Shown: positions 55,644 to 64,000 of the stretch, piece by piece
Layout of the letters: each line of letters begins with the position of its first letter
Numbering within the stretch: the first letter of the stretch is position 1
Source of the DNA: Streptococcus ruminicola
Lineage (GTDB): Bacteria > Bacillota > Bacilli > Lactobacillales > Streptococcaceae
DNA length: 64,000 bases
Direction: 5' to 3'
NCBI RefSeq assembly: GCF_011387195.1
Contig: NZ_CP046919.1
Location: forward strand, 992,001-1,056,000
Notes under the pieces: model-generated
What the model saw: only the letters and a program-made list of their open reading frames with translations
Databases searched by the model: none
Told to the model about the DNA's origin: nothing
Program-made: the position numbers and the translations under genes

Positions 55644-55735
55644 TTGAAAGAGAAAAGGTAAGTGCTTTTTTTATTTTTCTGAAAATGTTAAAATGACAAT
55701 AATGAAAGCGAATTTATTTTCAGAAAGGAATAGAT

Positions 55736-56179
55736 ATGAAAGTAGTCATTCAGCGCGTGAAAGAAGCGCAAGTTACGATTGATGATGAACTGGTTGGAGA
55801 TATCAGTCAAGGCTTATTGTTGTTAGTTGGAGTAGGACCAGATGATGAGCAAGAAGACCTTGATTACGCTGTTCGTAAAATTACTAATATGCGTATCTTT
55901 TCAGATGATATGGGCAAGATGAATTTATCTGTCCAAGATATTAAGGGAAGTATCTTATCAGTGTCTCAATTTACTTTGTTTGCGGATACCAAAAAAGGCA
56001 ATCGTCCGGCATTTACAGGTGCCGCAAAACCTGATAAAGCTGAAAAAATGTACCTCGACTTTAATGAAGCCCTTGCCCAATTCGTTCCTGTTGAAACAGG
56101 TGTTTTTGGCGCTGACATGCAAGTTAGTCTAGTCAATGACGGTCCTGTTACTATTATTTTGGATACAAAATCACGTTAA
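55736..56179 (+). CDS. dtd: D-aminoacyl-tRNA deacylase
   Basis: A 147-aa enzyme that removes D-amino acids from tRNA. '[17 protein letters not shown]' and '[11 protein letters not shown]' (the Gly-Pro motif) are diagnostic. GAAAGGA precedes the ATG. The usual neighbour of rel in Firmicutes. Confidence 0.96.
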   Translation: MKVVIQRVKEAQVTIDDELVGDISQGLLLLVGVGPDDEQEDLDYAVRKITNMRIFSDDMGKMNLSVQDIKGSILSVSQFTLFADTKKGNRPAFTGAAKPDKAEKMYLDFNEALAQFVPVETGVFGADMQVSLVNDGPVTIILDTKSR

Positions 56180-56208
56180 GTTGAGTTAAGAAGGAACGGA
56201 GGTGGAAG

Positions 56209-57057
56209 ATGTCACTAGAGCGATTATTCCCAGAAGCTGTTGAGGCTGGTAAGATCGAACATGCAGAAGATTGGGTAGCTATTGAGGAAAATGGGCAAAC
56301 GTATTACCTTCCTCTAGCAAATCTGAGCGAGCGTGAAAAAGCATTACTGGCTTTGCAAAATGACGGTATTTTAGAAGACAAGGTGACTGAGAATCCTTGG
56401 TACCGTTATTTGATTCAAGATGATTTGAGTGTGGCAAAAGATTATAAAGCCTTGCAAATCATTTACATCGATCACAAGGAAGCCTTGCCAGAAGAACTGT
56501 GTGATTTTTTTGTAACCTTGTTACCCAATTTACTTGCGACGGTGGTCATTTCAAAGACTAGAACATTACTCATTCTTGATCAAGAAGAGATGATTGAAGC
56601 AGAAGATTTAATCGATGATGTGCTGCCGACTTTGGAAAGTGACTTTGGTATCAAGTTAACCATTTTCTTTGGTAATGTCTGGTGTAAATTTCAAGCAGAT
56701 GATTTGCCAGCTTTTTACCGTGAAGAAAGTCGCTTGTTTGCCAATATGAGACACTTCCGTGGTAATGAACGAACAGTCAGTTTTTCACAAATGTTGCTGC
56801 TAGCTTATGCGCACCAGCTTGATTTGCCAGCTATTAAACATAAAATGTTACAGGCTATTGATGATAGTAAAGACATTAGACCGATTATCATGACCATGTG
56901 GCAAGAACAGGGCAATCTTGCCAAAACAGCACAAAATCTTTATATTCACCGTAATTCCTTGCACTATAAAATCGAGAAATTCCGCCTTTTGTCAGGCTTG
57001 AATTTGAAAAATCTTAATGATTTGGCATTTTCGTATCTTTTAATTATGGAAAATTAG
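56209..57057 (+). CDS. PucR-type helix-turn-helix protein next to msmK
   Basis: A 282-aa protein. The C-terminal roughly 60 residues ('GNLAKTAQNLYIHRNSLHYKIEKF') form the PucR/CdaR HTH_30 domain; the N-terminal two thirds have no clear family. GGAGGTGG lies before the ATG. It lies immediately upstream of msmK, an order seen in other streptococci. A role in sugar-dependent control is plausible but unproven. Confidence 0.75.
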   Translation: MSLERLFPEAVEAGKIEHAEDWVAIEENGQTYYLPLANLSEREKALLALQNDGILEDKVTENPWYRYLIQDDLSVAKDYKALQIIYIDHKEALPEELCDFFVTLLPNLLATVVISKTRTLLILDQEEMIEAEDLIDDVLPTLESDFGIKLTIFFGNVWCKFQADDLPAFYREESRLFANMRHFRGNERTVSFSQMLLLAYAHQLDLPAIKHKMLQAIDDSKDIRPIIMTMWQEQGNLAKTAQNLYIHRNSLHYKIEKFRLLSGLNLKNLNDLAFSYLLIMEN

Positions 57058-57104
57058 TTTTTGGGCACATTGCACAAAAAATCTTGTGACTCCTGTCTAT
57101 ATCA

Positions 57105-57128
57105 TGTAAGCGTTATCTTTGTTATAAT
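57105..57128 (+). promoter_or_regulatory. msmK promoter with a strong cre site
   Basis: TGTAAGCGTTATCT (57105-57118) with the preceding A fully fits WTGNAANCGNWNNCW. It is followed by TATAAT (57123-57128). CcpA would repress msmK during growth on glucose. Confidence 0.8.
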
Positions 57129-57157
57129 AAAGCCACATAGATCAAAGGAGTTAAAAA

Positions 57158-58291
57158 ATGGTAGAACTTAATCTTAATCATATTTACAAAAAATACCCAA
57201 ATGCAAGCCACTATGCTGTTGAAGATTTCGATCTTGACATTAAAGATAAAGAATTTATCGTTTTCGTAGGACCTTCAGGTTGTGGTAAATCTACAACGCT
57301 TCGTATGGTTGCTGGTCTTGAAGATATCACAGAAGGTGAACTTAAAATTGACGGCGAAGTCGTTAATGATAAAGCACCAAAAGACCGTGATATTGCCATG
57401 GTTTTCCAAAACTACGCTCTTTACCCACACATGACTGTTTACGATAACATGGCATTTGGGCTAAAACTTAGAAAATATAAAAAAGATGAAATTGATAAAC
57501 GTGTTCGCGAAGCCGCACAAATTCTTGGCTTGACAGAATTCCTTGAACGCAAACCTGCTGACCTTTCAGGTGGTCAACGTCAACGTGTTGCCATGGGTCG
57601 TGCTATCGTGCGTGATGCCAAAGTATTCTTGATGGACGAACCTTTGTCAAACTTGGATGCCAAACTTCGTGTGTCAATGCGTGCTGAAATTGCTAAAATT
57701 CACCGTCGTATCGGTTCAACAACAATCTACGTTACTCACGACCAAACAGAAGCCATGACACTTGCTGACCGTATTGTTATCATGAGTTCTACTAAAAACC
57801 CTGACGGTTCAGGAACAATCGGTCGCGTTGAACAAATTGGTACACCACAAGAACTTTACAACCGTCCAGCTAACAAATTTGTTGCTGGTTTCATCGGAAG
57901 TCCAGCCATGAACTTCTTTGAAGGAACAGTCAAAGATAATACCTTGGTTAGCGACTCAGGTTTCACAATTGCTTTGCCAGAAGGTCAAAAGAAATTACTT
58001 GAAACTAAAGGTTACAATGGTAAAAAAGTCATCTTCGGTATCCGTCCAGAAGATATCTCAAACAACCCACTTGCTCGTGAAACATACCCAGGAGCAACTC
58101 TTGAAGCTGAAGTTACTGTTTCTGAATTGCTCGGTGCTGAAACAATGCTTTACGTTAAAGTAGGTAACACTGAACTTGTTGCTCGTGCGGATGCGCGTGA
58201 TGTTTACCAACCAGGTTCAAAAGTAGAATTGACATTGAATGTTGCCAAAGGTCACTTCTTTGACCCAGAAACGGAGGCAGCTATTCGCTAA
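57158..58291 (+). CDS. msmK: Multi-sugar ABC transporter ATPase MsmK
   Basis: A 377-aa ATPase. Walker A 'GPSGCGKST', signature 'LSGGQRQRVAMGRA', Walker B 'VFLMDEPLSNLD', and a C-terminal OB-like regulatory domain (about residues 240-377). In streptococci one MsmK serves several carbohydrate ABC importers, which fits its isolated position with no permease genes. Confidence 0.93.
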   Translation: MVELNLNHIYKKYPNASHYAVEDFDLDIKDKEFIVFVGPSGCGKSTTLRMVAGLEDITEGELKIDGEVVNDKAPKDRDIAMVFQNYALYPHMTVYDNMAFGLKLRKYKKDEIDKRVREAAQILGLTEFLERKPADLSGGQRQRVAMGRAIVRDAKVFLMDEPLSNLDAKLRVSMRAEIAKIHRRIGSTTIYVTHDQTEAMTLADRIVIMSSTKNPDGSGTIGRVEQIGTPQELYNRPANKFVAGFIGSPAMNFFEGTVKDNTLVSDSGFTIALPEGQKKLLETKGYNGKKVIFGIRPEDISNNPLARETYPGATLEAEVTVSELLGAETMLYVKVGNTELVARADARDVYQPGSKVELTLNVAKGHFFDPETEAAIR

Positions 58292-58327
58292 TTTAACGCT
58301 ATCCAAAACAGAACTTTTCTAGAATAC

Positions 58328-58372
58328 AACCCAAAAAGCCTTACGTCTAACGACGTAGGGCTTTTTTGGGTT
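58328..58372. terminator. Bidirectional terminator between msmK and lacR
   Basis: The long stem AAAAGCCTTACGTC/GACGTAGGGCTTTT (one G-U) has Ts on both sides. Confidence 0.9.
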
Positions 58373-58428
58373 TTCATCATAAAATAAGGTTACTTACCAA
58401 ATGATAAGTAACTTTTTATTGTCTAAAC

Positions 58429-59199
58429 TTATTCGTCAGCGACCATGATATCAGTTAATTGACCAAATTTTTCTTTGGCATCTTCAGAAATACCTGAATC
58501 AGTGACCAGATGATCGATTTTGCTAACATTGTAGAAATCATAAAAATCGTATTTATTGAATTTTTCATGGTCGACGAGAAGGAATTTTTCAAAGGCATTA
58601 TCAAGGGCAATGCGTTGAATTTCTCCTTCACTTTCGCTGTAAGTAGCTACAGAATCCCCAAAGACACCGTTAGCACTAACAAAGGCTTTTGAGAATTTGA
58701 GGTTTTGCAAGTAGTTAGCAGTCAGTGAGCCAACAAAGGCACCTGTAATATCACGATATTCACCGCCGGTTAAGATTAAATCGGTGCTTTTATTTTGATT
58801 TAAAATAGTGAATACTGGCAAACTATTTGTCACGACACGGATGTTTTTGGCAACAAGTTCGTGAGCAAAATGTTCCAGCGTTGTTCCGGGACCGATAAAG
58901 ACTGTTTCGCCTTCTTGAATGAGTGTGCTGGCGAATTTAGCAATGGCACGCTTTTCTTCGATTTGTAGTTCTTGTTTTTCAGTGTTTGATTTTTCGTATT
59001 TTGGTTTTACTTTTGGTGTATCAATACTTTGTGCGCCACCATGGATACGAATCAATAAGCCTTCTTTATCTAGCTCGTCAAGGTCGCGACGAACGGTCAT
59101 ATCAGAAACACCAAGTTCTTTAATGATGTCGTTAACAGTAATAACACCTTTTACGTTGATTTTCTCAAGAATCCACTGGAGGCGTTCTTTTTTTAACAT
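58429..59199 (-). CDS. lacR: Lactose phosphotransferase system repressor LacR
   Basis: A 256-aa DeoR-family repressor: HTH 'VNDIIKELGVSDMTVRRDLDEL' and a sugar-phosphate-sensing DeoRC domain. It is divergent from lacABCD and responds to tagatose-6-P in lactic acid bacteria. Its long upstream region carries CAAACATTT-type repeats. Confidence 0.93.
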   Translation of the reverse strand: MLKKERLQWILEKINVKGVITVNDIIKELGVSDMTVRRDLDELDKEGLLIRIHGGAQSIDTPKVKPKYEKSNTEKQELQIEEKRAIAKFASTLIQEGETVFIGPGTTLEHFAHELVAKNIRVVTNSLPVFTILNQNKSTDLILTGGEYRDITGAFVGSLTANYLQNLKFSKAFVSANGVFGDSVATYSESEGEIQRIALDNAFEKFLLVDHEKFNKYDFYDFYNVSKIDHLVTDSGISEDAKEKFGQLTDIMVADE

Positions 59200-59498
59200 A
59201 CTAAACTCCTTTCTTTTTTATTTCTCCTTGTCATTATCATATCACAATTAAATTACTAACTCAACAAATAAGAAAAAAAAGAAACAATTTGAAACATTGT
59301 TGTAACAAATGTGAAAATTACTGAAAATAAAGGATTTTCGTGACGTTGTTTTCAATACAGCAAACAAAAAACAACAAACATTTTTAAAAAATATTAAACA
59401 AATATGTTGACAAATGTTTGTTTTAGTTTTATTATATAAACATAAAAAAACGTTTTTAAAAAATTATCTAGATAAAAGAAAAATTTTGAGGTGTTAAA
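59200..59498. promoter_or_regulatory. lacR-lacA control region
   Basis: lacA promoter TTGACA (59407-59412), 17 bp, TATTAT (59430-59435). The inverted repeat CAAACATTT/AAATGTTTG (59375-59383 and 59412-59420) overlaps the -35 and is a probable LacR site. Similar ACAATTTGAAACATTGT motifs lie nearer lacR. An AAAAACGTTTTT segment downstream of the -10 is weakly cre-like. Confidence 0.75.
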
Positions 59499-59924
59499 AT
59501 GACAGTTATTCTTGGTTCAGATGCTGCAGGGGAAACTTTAAAAAACATTATTAAAGATTACCTGCTTGAAAATGCTTATGATGTCAAAGACGTCACAGAG
59601 GTTAATAAAGATTTCGTTGATAACACGCTTGCTGTTGCGGCTGGTGTCAACGAATCAGATGAAAATCTAGGTATTATGATTGATGCCTATGGTGCAGGTA
59701 GCTTTATGACAGCAACTAAAATCAAAGGTATGATTTGTGCGGAAGTTTCAGATGAACGCTCTGCTTATATGACACGTGCTCACAATAATGCTCGCATGAT
59801 TACCATGGGCTCTGAAATTGTCGGAGTTACTTTGGCGAAAAATATTGTTAAAGGATTTTTGGAAGGTCACTATGATGGTGGTCGTCACCAAATCCGTGTC
59901 GATATGTTAAATAAAATGTGCTAG
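59499..59924 (+). CDS. lacA: Galactose-6-phosphate isomerase subunit LacA
   Basis: A 141-aa subunit of the LacAB isomerase (galactose-6-P to tagatose-6-P). RpiB/LacA fold with '[11 protein letters not shown]' at the N-terminus and '[14 protein letters not shown]'. First gene of lacABCD; 16 bp to lacB. Confidence 0.95.
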   Translation: MTVILGSDAAGETLKNIIKDYLLENAYDVKDVTEVNKDFVDNTLAVAAGVNESDENLGIMIDAYGAGSFMTATKIKGMICAEVSDERSAYMTRAHNNARMITMGSEIVGVTLAKNIVKGFLEGHYDGGRHQIRVDMLNKMC

Positions 59925-59940
59925 GAGCGAGGAAGATAAA

Positions 59941-60456
59941 ATGAAAATTGCAATTGGATGTGACCATATCGTAACAACAGAAAAAATGGCAGTGTCAGAT
60001 TTCTTGAAATCAAAAGGTTACGAAGTAATTGACTGTGGGACTTATGACCACACACGTACGCATTACCCAATTTTTGGTAAAAAAGTCGGAGAAACAGTGA
60101 CAAGTGGACAAGCTGATTTAGGTGTTTGTATTTGCGGTACAGGTGTTGGTATTAACAACTCTGTTAACAAAGTTCCAGGTATTCGTTCTGCTTTGGTTCG
60201 TGATATGACAACAGCGATTTACGCTAAAGAAGAATTAAATGCTAATGTCATCGGCTTTGGTGGAAAAATCACAGGTGAGTTGCTCATGTGTGACATTGTC
60301 GAAGCTTTTATCAAAGCAAAATATAAACCAACAGCAGAAAATAAAGCTTTAATTGAAAAAATTGCAGCTGTGGAAACAGTTAATGAAGAGCAAAGTTCAC
60401 CAGATTTCTTTGATGAATTTCTTGAAAAATGGGACCGCGGTGAATATCACGATTAG
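59941..60456 (+). CDS. lacB: Galactose-6-phosphate isomerase subunit LacB
   Basis: A 171-aa partner of LacA. '[12 protein letters not shown]' and '[20 protein letters not shown]' are the conserved active-site parts of the RpiB/LacB family. GGAAG lies before the ATG; 11 bp to lacC. Confidence 0.96.
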   Translation: MKIAIGCDHIVTTEKMAVSDFLKSKGYEVIDCGTYDHTRTHYPIFGKKVGETVTSGQADLGVCICGTGVGINNSVNKVPGIRSALVRDMTTAIYAKEELNANVIGFGGKITGELLMCDIVEAFIKAKYKPTAENKALIEKIAAVETVNEEQSSPDFFDEFLEKWDRGEYHD

Positions 60457-60467
60457 GAGAAAATCAG

Positions 60468-61400
60468 ATGATTCTAACGGTAACATTGAACCCATCAATC
60501 GATATTTCTTATCCGCTTGATGAATTAAAACTAGACACGGTCAATCGTGTTTCTGATATCAAGAAAACAGCGGGCGGCAAGGGCTTGAATGTCACACGCG
60601 TCCTATCTGATATTGGTGATGATGTGACAGCTACTGGTCTTATCGGTGGAAAATTAGGAGATTTTTTGACAGAGCAATTAGATAAAAGTCAAATCAAGCA
60701 CCGCTTTTTCAAAATTCACGGGGAAACTCGAAACTGTATTGCTATTTTACATGAAGGTTTGCAGACAGAAATTTTGGAAGCAGGTCCGATGATTGACCAA
60801 GATGAGGCCGATGGTTTTCTTAATCATTTTCGCTATCTTTGCCCAACCTATGATGTTGTGACGATTTCAGGAAGTCTTCCAGCTGGTCTTGAGGATAATT
60901 ACTATCAAAAGATGATTAGTCTAGCAAATTCTCAAGGTAAAAAAGTTGTGCTAGATTGTTCTGGTCAAGCGTTAGAAGCTGTTTTAGCTGGTGCTGACAA
61001 ACCATTTGTTATCAAGCCAAACACAGAAGAATTATCACAACTTGTCAAAAGAGAAGTGACAGGTGATGTAGCTGACTTAAAAGAAATCTTGCAGGATGAT
61101 TTATTTGCAGGAATTGACTGGGTGGTTGTTTCACTAGGCAGTAAGGGAGCTTTTGCCAAACACGGTGATAAATTTTATCGTGTCCGTATTCCTAAAATCA
61201 AAGTCGTAAATCCTGTTGGGTCAGGTGATTCAACGGTCGCAGGAATTGCATCAGCGATTACTCATAATCTTTCCGATGAAGATTTTCTACGACGTGCCAA
61301 TACACTCGGCATGCTTAATGCTCAAGAAAAAATGACAGGTCATGTTAACATGGCAAATTATGAAAACTTATTTAATCAGATTCAAGTTGAAGAGGTATAA
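60468..61400 (+). CDS. lacC: Tagatose-6-phosphate kinase LacC
   Basis: A 310-aa PfkB-family kinase making tagatose-1,6-bisphosphate. '[11 protein letters not shown]' and '[12 protein letters not shown]' (catalytic Asp) are the two family signatures. AGGAGA precedes the ATG; lacD follows 2 bp after the stop. Confidence 0.96.
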   Translation: MILTVTLNPSIDISYPLDELKLDTVNRVSDIKKTAGGKGLNVTRVLSDIGDDVTATGLIGGKLGDFLTEQLDKSQIKHRFFKIHGETRNCIAILHEGLQTEILEAGPMIDQDEADGFLNHFRYLCPTYDVVTISGSLPAGLEDNYYQKMISLANSQGKKVVLDCSGQALEAVLAGADKPFVIKPNTEELSQLVKREVTGDVADLKEILQDDLFAGIDWVVVSLGSKGAFAKHGDKFYRVRIPKIKVVNPVGSGDSTVAGIASAITHNLSDEDFLRRANTLGMLNAQEKMTGHVNMANYENLFNQIQVEEV

Positions 61401-61402
61401 AA

Positions 61403-62398
61403 ATGGTATTAACACAAGAAAAACGTAGACTACTTGAGAAACTTAGCAGTGATGGTGTCATCTCAGCTTTGGCATTTGACCAACGCGGAGCCCTAAAACG
61501 CATGATGGCGAAATATCAAACAGAAGAACCAACAGTTGAACAAATCGAACACTTGAAAGCTCTGGTTTCAGAAGAATTGACACCATATGCGTCATCTATT
61601 CTTCTTGACCCTGAGTATGGTTTGCCAGCAAGCAAAGTCAGAGATAGCAATGCAGGATTGTTGCTAGCTTATGAAAAAACAGGCTATGATGCCACAACAA
61701 CTAGCCGCTTGCCAGATTGTTTGGTAGAATGGTCAGCTAAGCGCCTTAAAGAAGAAGGCGCAGATGCAGTGAAATTCTTGCTTTACTACGATGTCGATGG
61801 TGATGAATACATTAATCTTCAAAAACAAGCTTACATCGAACGCATTGGTGATGAATGTAAGGCTGAAGACATGCCATTCTTCCTTGAAATCTTGACTTAC
61901 GATGAAAACATTTCTGACAATACTAGCGCAGCATTTGCCAAAGTCAAACCACATAAAGTTAATGAAGCTATGAAAGTTTTCTCTGATGAACGCTTTGGTA
62001 TCGATGTGCTTAAAGTTGAAGTCCCTGTCAATATGAAATATGTTGAAGGTTTTGCGGATGGTGAAGTGGTTTACACAAGAGAAGAAGCAGCACAAGCCTT
62101 TAAAGACCAAGAAGCGGCTAGCCATTTGCCATACATCTACCTAAGTGCTGGTGTGTCAGCAAAACTTTTCCAAGAAACGTTGGCATTTGCGGCTGAATCT
62201 GGTGCTAATTTCAATGGTGTGCTTTGTGGACGTGCGACATGGGCTGGTTGTGTTCAAATCTATATTGAACAAGGTGAAGCTGCTGCGCGTGAATGGCTTC
62301 AAACGCAAGGACGCAAAAATATTGAAGATCTCAATAAAGTGCTTGTGAAGACAGCTAGTCCTTGGACTGAGAAAGTAGTTGAAGTTGCTTTTGCCTAA
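61403..62398 (+). CDS. lacD: Tagatose-1,6-bisphosphate aldolase LacD
   Basis: A 331-aa class I aldolase yielding triose phosphates. '[14 protein letters not shown]' near the start and '[14 protein letters not shown]' with the Schiff-base Lys are diagnostic. In S. pyogenes a second LacD also has a regulatory role; here it sits in the full catabolic operon. Confidence 0.95.
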   Translation: MVLTQEKRRLLEKLSSDGVISALAFDQRGALKRMMAKYQTEEPTVEQIEHLKALVSEELTPYASSILLDPEYGLPASKVRDSNAGLLLAYEKTGYDATTTSRLPDCLVEWSAKRLKEEGADAVKFLLYYDVDGDEYINLQKQAYIERIGDECKAEDMPFFLEILTYDENISDNTSAAFAKVKPHKVNEAMKVFSDERFGIDVLKVEVPVNMKYVEGFADGEVVYTREEAAQAFKDQEAASHLPYIYLSAGVSAKLFQETLAFAAESGANFNGVLCGRATWAGCVQIYIEQGEAAAREWLQTQGRKNIEDLNKVLVKTASPWTEKVVEVAFA

Positions 62399-62439
62399 AG
62401 CAATTAGCAAAACTTCTTCGATATACTTTGTTTTTTGAT

Positions 62440-62481
62440 ACTGGGAATGTTGATTGTGAGGATGAACATTCCCTTTTTTAG
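62440..62481 (+). terminator. Terminator between lacD and lacX
   Basis: The perfect stem GGGAATGTT/AACATTCCC with a 13-base loop is followed by six Ts, 14 bp before lacX. It probably lowers lacX expression relative to lacABCD. Confidence 0.85.
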
Positions 62482-62496
62482 AAAGGGAAGGAAATT

Positions 62497-63393
62497 ATGG
62501 TCATCGAATTAAAAAATGATTTCTTGACAGTTCAATTTAAAGAATTTGGGGGAGCTTTGTCTTCTATCAAAGATAATGATGGCATCGAATATTTGTGGCA
62601 AGGAGATCCAAAATATTGGAGTTCACAGGCACCTGTACTCTTTCCGATTTGTGGTAGCTTACGTGATGATGAAGCGATTTATCGTCCAAATGTTCGTCCG
62701 CATTTTACAGGAATCATCCCACGTCATGGCTTGGTGCGTAAGAAAAATTTTAGCTATCATCCCATATCAGAAGACAGTGTCGCTTTTAGCATTACACCAG
62801 ACAGTGATATGTTAGCGAATTATCCTTACGATTTTGAACTTAAAATCATTTATACCTTAATTGAAAAGACTATCAAGGTGACTTATCAAGTGACTAACCG
62901 TGAGTCAGAAAAGCGTATGCCGTATTTTATCGGGGGACATCCAGGCTTTAACTGTCCTTTGCTAGATGATGAAGAATACGAAGATTATTATCTTGAATTT
63001 GAAAAAGAAGAAACTTGCTCAGTACCAGAAACTTTTCCAGAGACTGGTTTACTTGATGTGACAAAGCGGACGCCATTTTTAAATCACCAAAAAGTGCTAG
63101 AGCTAGATTATGCTTTGTTTGCTAAAGATGCGATTACTTTGGACTGTTTAACTTCACGCAGCGTTTCTTTGAAATCTCACAAGCATGCAAAAGGATTGCG
63201 ACTAGACTTTTCTGATTTTCCAAACTTGATTTTATGGTCAACAGCTAATAAAAGTCCTTTTATCGCCTTGGAACCTTGGAGTGGTTTGTCAACATCCTTA
63301 GATGAAAGTGATGTTTTAGAAGACAAACGTCAGGTTACTTTTGTGGATGCCGGTAAAACGAGTGAAAAATCCTTTACTATCACTATTTTTTGA
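62497..63393 (+). CDS. lacX: LacX-like galactose mutarotase-fold protein
   Basis: A 298-aa protein of the aldose-epimerase superfamily. 'FPICGSLRDD', 'RHGLVRK' and 'YFIGGHPGFNCPL' hold the expected sugar-binding histidines. AAGGGAAGGA precedes the ATG. LacX occurs in most streptococcal and lactococcal lac clusters; its reaction is likely anomer interconversion of galactose-6-P, but this is unproven. Confidence 0.88.
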   Translation: MVIELKNDFLTVQFKEFGGALSSIKDNDGIEYLWQGDPKYWSSQAPVLFPICGSLRDDEAIYRPNVRPHFTGIIPRHGLVRKKNFSYHPISEDSVAFSITPDSDMLANYPYDFELKIIYTLIEKTIKVTYQVTNRESEKRMPYFIGGHPGFNCPLLDDEEYEDYYLEFEKEETCSVPETFPETGLLDVTKRTPFLNHQKVLELDYALFAKDAITLDCLTSRSVSLKSHKHAKGLRLDFSDFPNLILWSTANKSPFIALEPWSGLSTSLDESDVLEDKRQVTFVDAGKTSEKSFTITIF

Positions 63394-63442
63394 AAATGTT
63401 TATAAACAAACAAAAAAACTCAAAAAAATAAACAAGAAAGGG

Positions 63443-63570
63443 TTTACAAAATTAAAATTGTGTGTTATATTATAACCATAGAAATTAAATAGAGTGGATT
63501 GTAACTAAGACATTAGGCAAGACCGCAAATAATCTAGACGGGGGAGGTCTAGCTTGTTTGTGGTTTTTTA
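63443..63570 (+). promoter_or_regulatory. lacT promoter, RAT antiterminator site and terminator
   Basis: TTTACA (63443-63448), 17 bp, TATATT (63466-63471). In the leader a ribonucleic antiterminator (63495-63523: GGATTGTAACT ... AGGCAAGACC) overlaps a terminator whose arms lie at 63522-63539 and 63547-63564 and whose T-run follows. Binding of LacT to RAT would prevent termination. Confidence 0.88.
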
Positions 63571-63598
63571 TTTGTCTAAACCACTGGGGAGGGGTAGA

Positions 63599-64000
63599 AT
63601 GTTTCGGATTATACAAGCGCTCAACAATAATGTAGCCCTAGTTAAAAATGAACAAGGGCAACAGGCTGTCGTTATGGGACTAGGAATTGTTTTTCAGAAG
63701 AAAAAAGGTGACTTAATCGTACCAAGCAAAGTTGAAAAGATTTTTTCTTTAAGAACAGAAGAATCAAAAGAAAACTTTTTAACGCTTTTGAAAAATATTC
63801 CACTTGATATCTTAACGGTCACTTACAATATGATTGATCAATTGGTTGATAAATATCATTTTCCTGTTCAAGAGTATTTATACGTGACGCTGACAGACCA
63901 TGTTTATTCAGTTTATCAAAAGCTGTTAAAAGGAAATTATCAGGAAAGTCATTTACCAGATATTTCTGATGCTTATGAGACAGAATTTGCGATGGCAAAA
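63599..64000 (+). CDS. lacT: BglG-family antiterminator LacT, N-terminal part
   Basis: Runs off the right edge; 134 codons are present. The N-terminal roughly 55 residues ('RIIQALNNNVALV', 'VVMGLGIVFQKKKGD') are the CAT RNA-binding domain, followed by the first PRD domain ('YHFPVQEYLYVTLTDHVYSV'). GGGGAGGGG precedes ATG 63599. With the RAT directly upstream it should control itself and, beyond the window, probably the lac PTS and phospho-beta-galactosidase genes. Confidence 0.93.
   Translation, partial: MFRIIQALNNNVALVKNEQGQQAVVMGLGIVFQKKKGDLIVPSKVEKIFSLRTEESKENFLTLLKNIPLDILTVTYNMIDQLVDKYHFPVQEYLYVTLTDHVYSVYQKLLKGNYQESHLPDISDAYETEFAMAK

Overview
The window is chromosomal DNA of a low-GC Firmicute, a Streptococcus. 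Gene content (tagatose-6-phosphate lac genes, a lev-type fructose/mannose PTS, panBCD, a secreted GH5 mannanase-like enzyme, a cellobiose-type PTS, MsmK, two Rgg/MutR regulators) fits the S. bovis/S. equinus complex. The genus is well supported. The species group is inference.

Layout. 1-3.7 kb: end of a LevT-like sugar-binding protein, then a four-subunit mannose-family PTS (levDEFG plus a small membrane protein); levG carries an A9-tract frameshift. 3.7-6.8 kb: an Rgg1/secreted peptidase/lipoprotein module flanked by 36-bp perfect direct repeats. 6.8-10 kb: a leader with an aromatic-rich mini-ORF and an attenuator ahead of an ABC importer (lipoprotein-permease fusion plus ATPase). 10-12.2 kb: CIRCE-groES-groEL. 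12.2-14.2 kb: Rgg2, a convergent 20-aa hydrophobic peptide, a roughly 540-nt ORF-poor structured-RNA candidate and a 26-aa membrane peptide. 14.2-26 kb: TcaA-like protein, RluA-type synthase, pbp2a, rpmG-secE-nusG, a PASTA protein behind a (TA)8 promoter spacer, K+ channel, patatin, leuS, galM. 27-30 kb: oxidoreductase, sRNA candidate, lone pilin, and a 6S RNA/tRNA-Lys pair. 30-41.7 kb: rarA, GNAT, DUF3013, GIY-YIG protein, prmA-rsmE, LacI repressor with malT, EEP protein, a second unknown structured RNA, pepA, nrdI. 41.7-53.3 kb: beta-glucoside PTS with GH1 and GntR regulator, manA, panBCD, mannanase, second GntR and ROK kinase. 53.3-64 kb: rel, dtd, PucR-like protein, msmK, lacR-lacABCDX, and the start of lacT with its RAT/terminator.

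How the parts work together. Much of the window is sugar uptake and its control: several PTS systems, CcpA-type cre sites, LacI-, GntR- and DeoR-type operators, and a BglG-type antiterminator. The most unusual stretch is 12.2-14.2 kb, where a regulator of a peptide-sensing family sits beside a well-formed tiny peptide gene that is divergent from a terminator-bounded, hairpin-rich RNA with no substantial protein-coding ORF. The other main leads are the aromatic-codon attenuator at 6.8-7.1 kb, the repeat-flanked Rgg1 module, the levG slippage tract, and the structured RNA at 39.8-40.03 kb.
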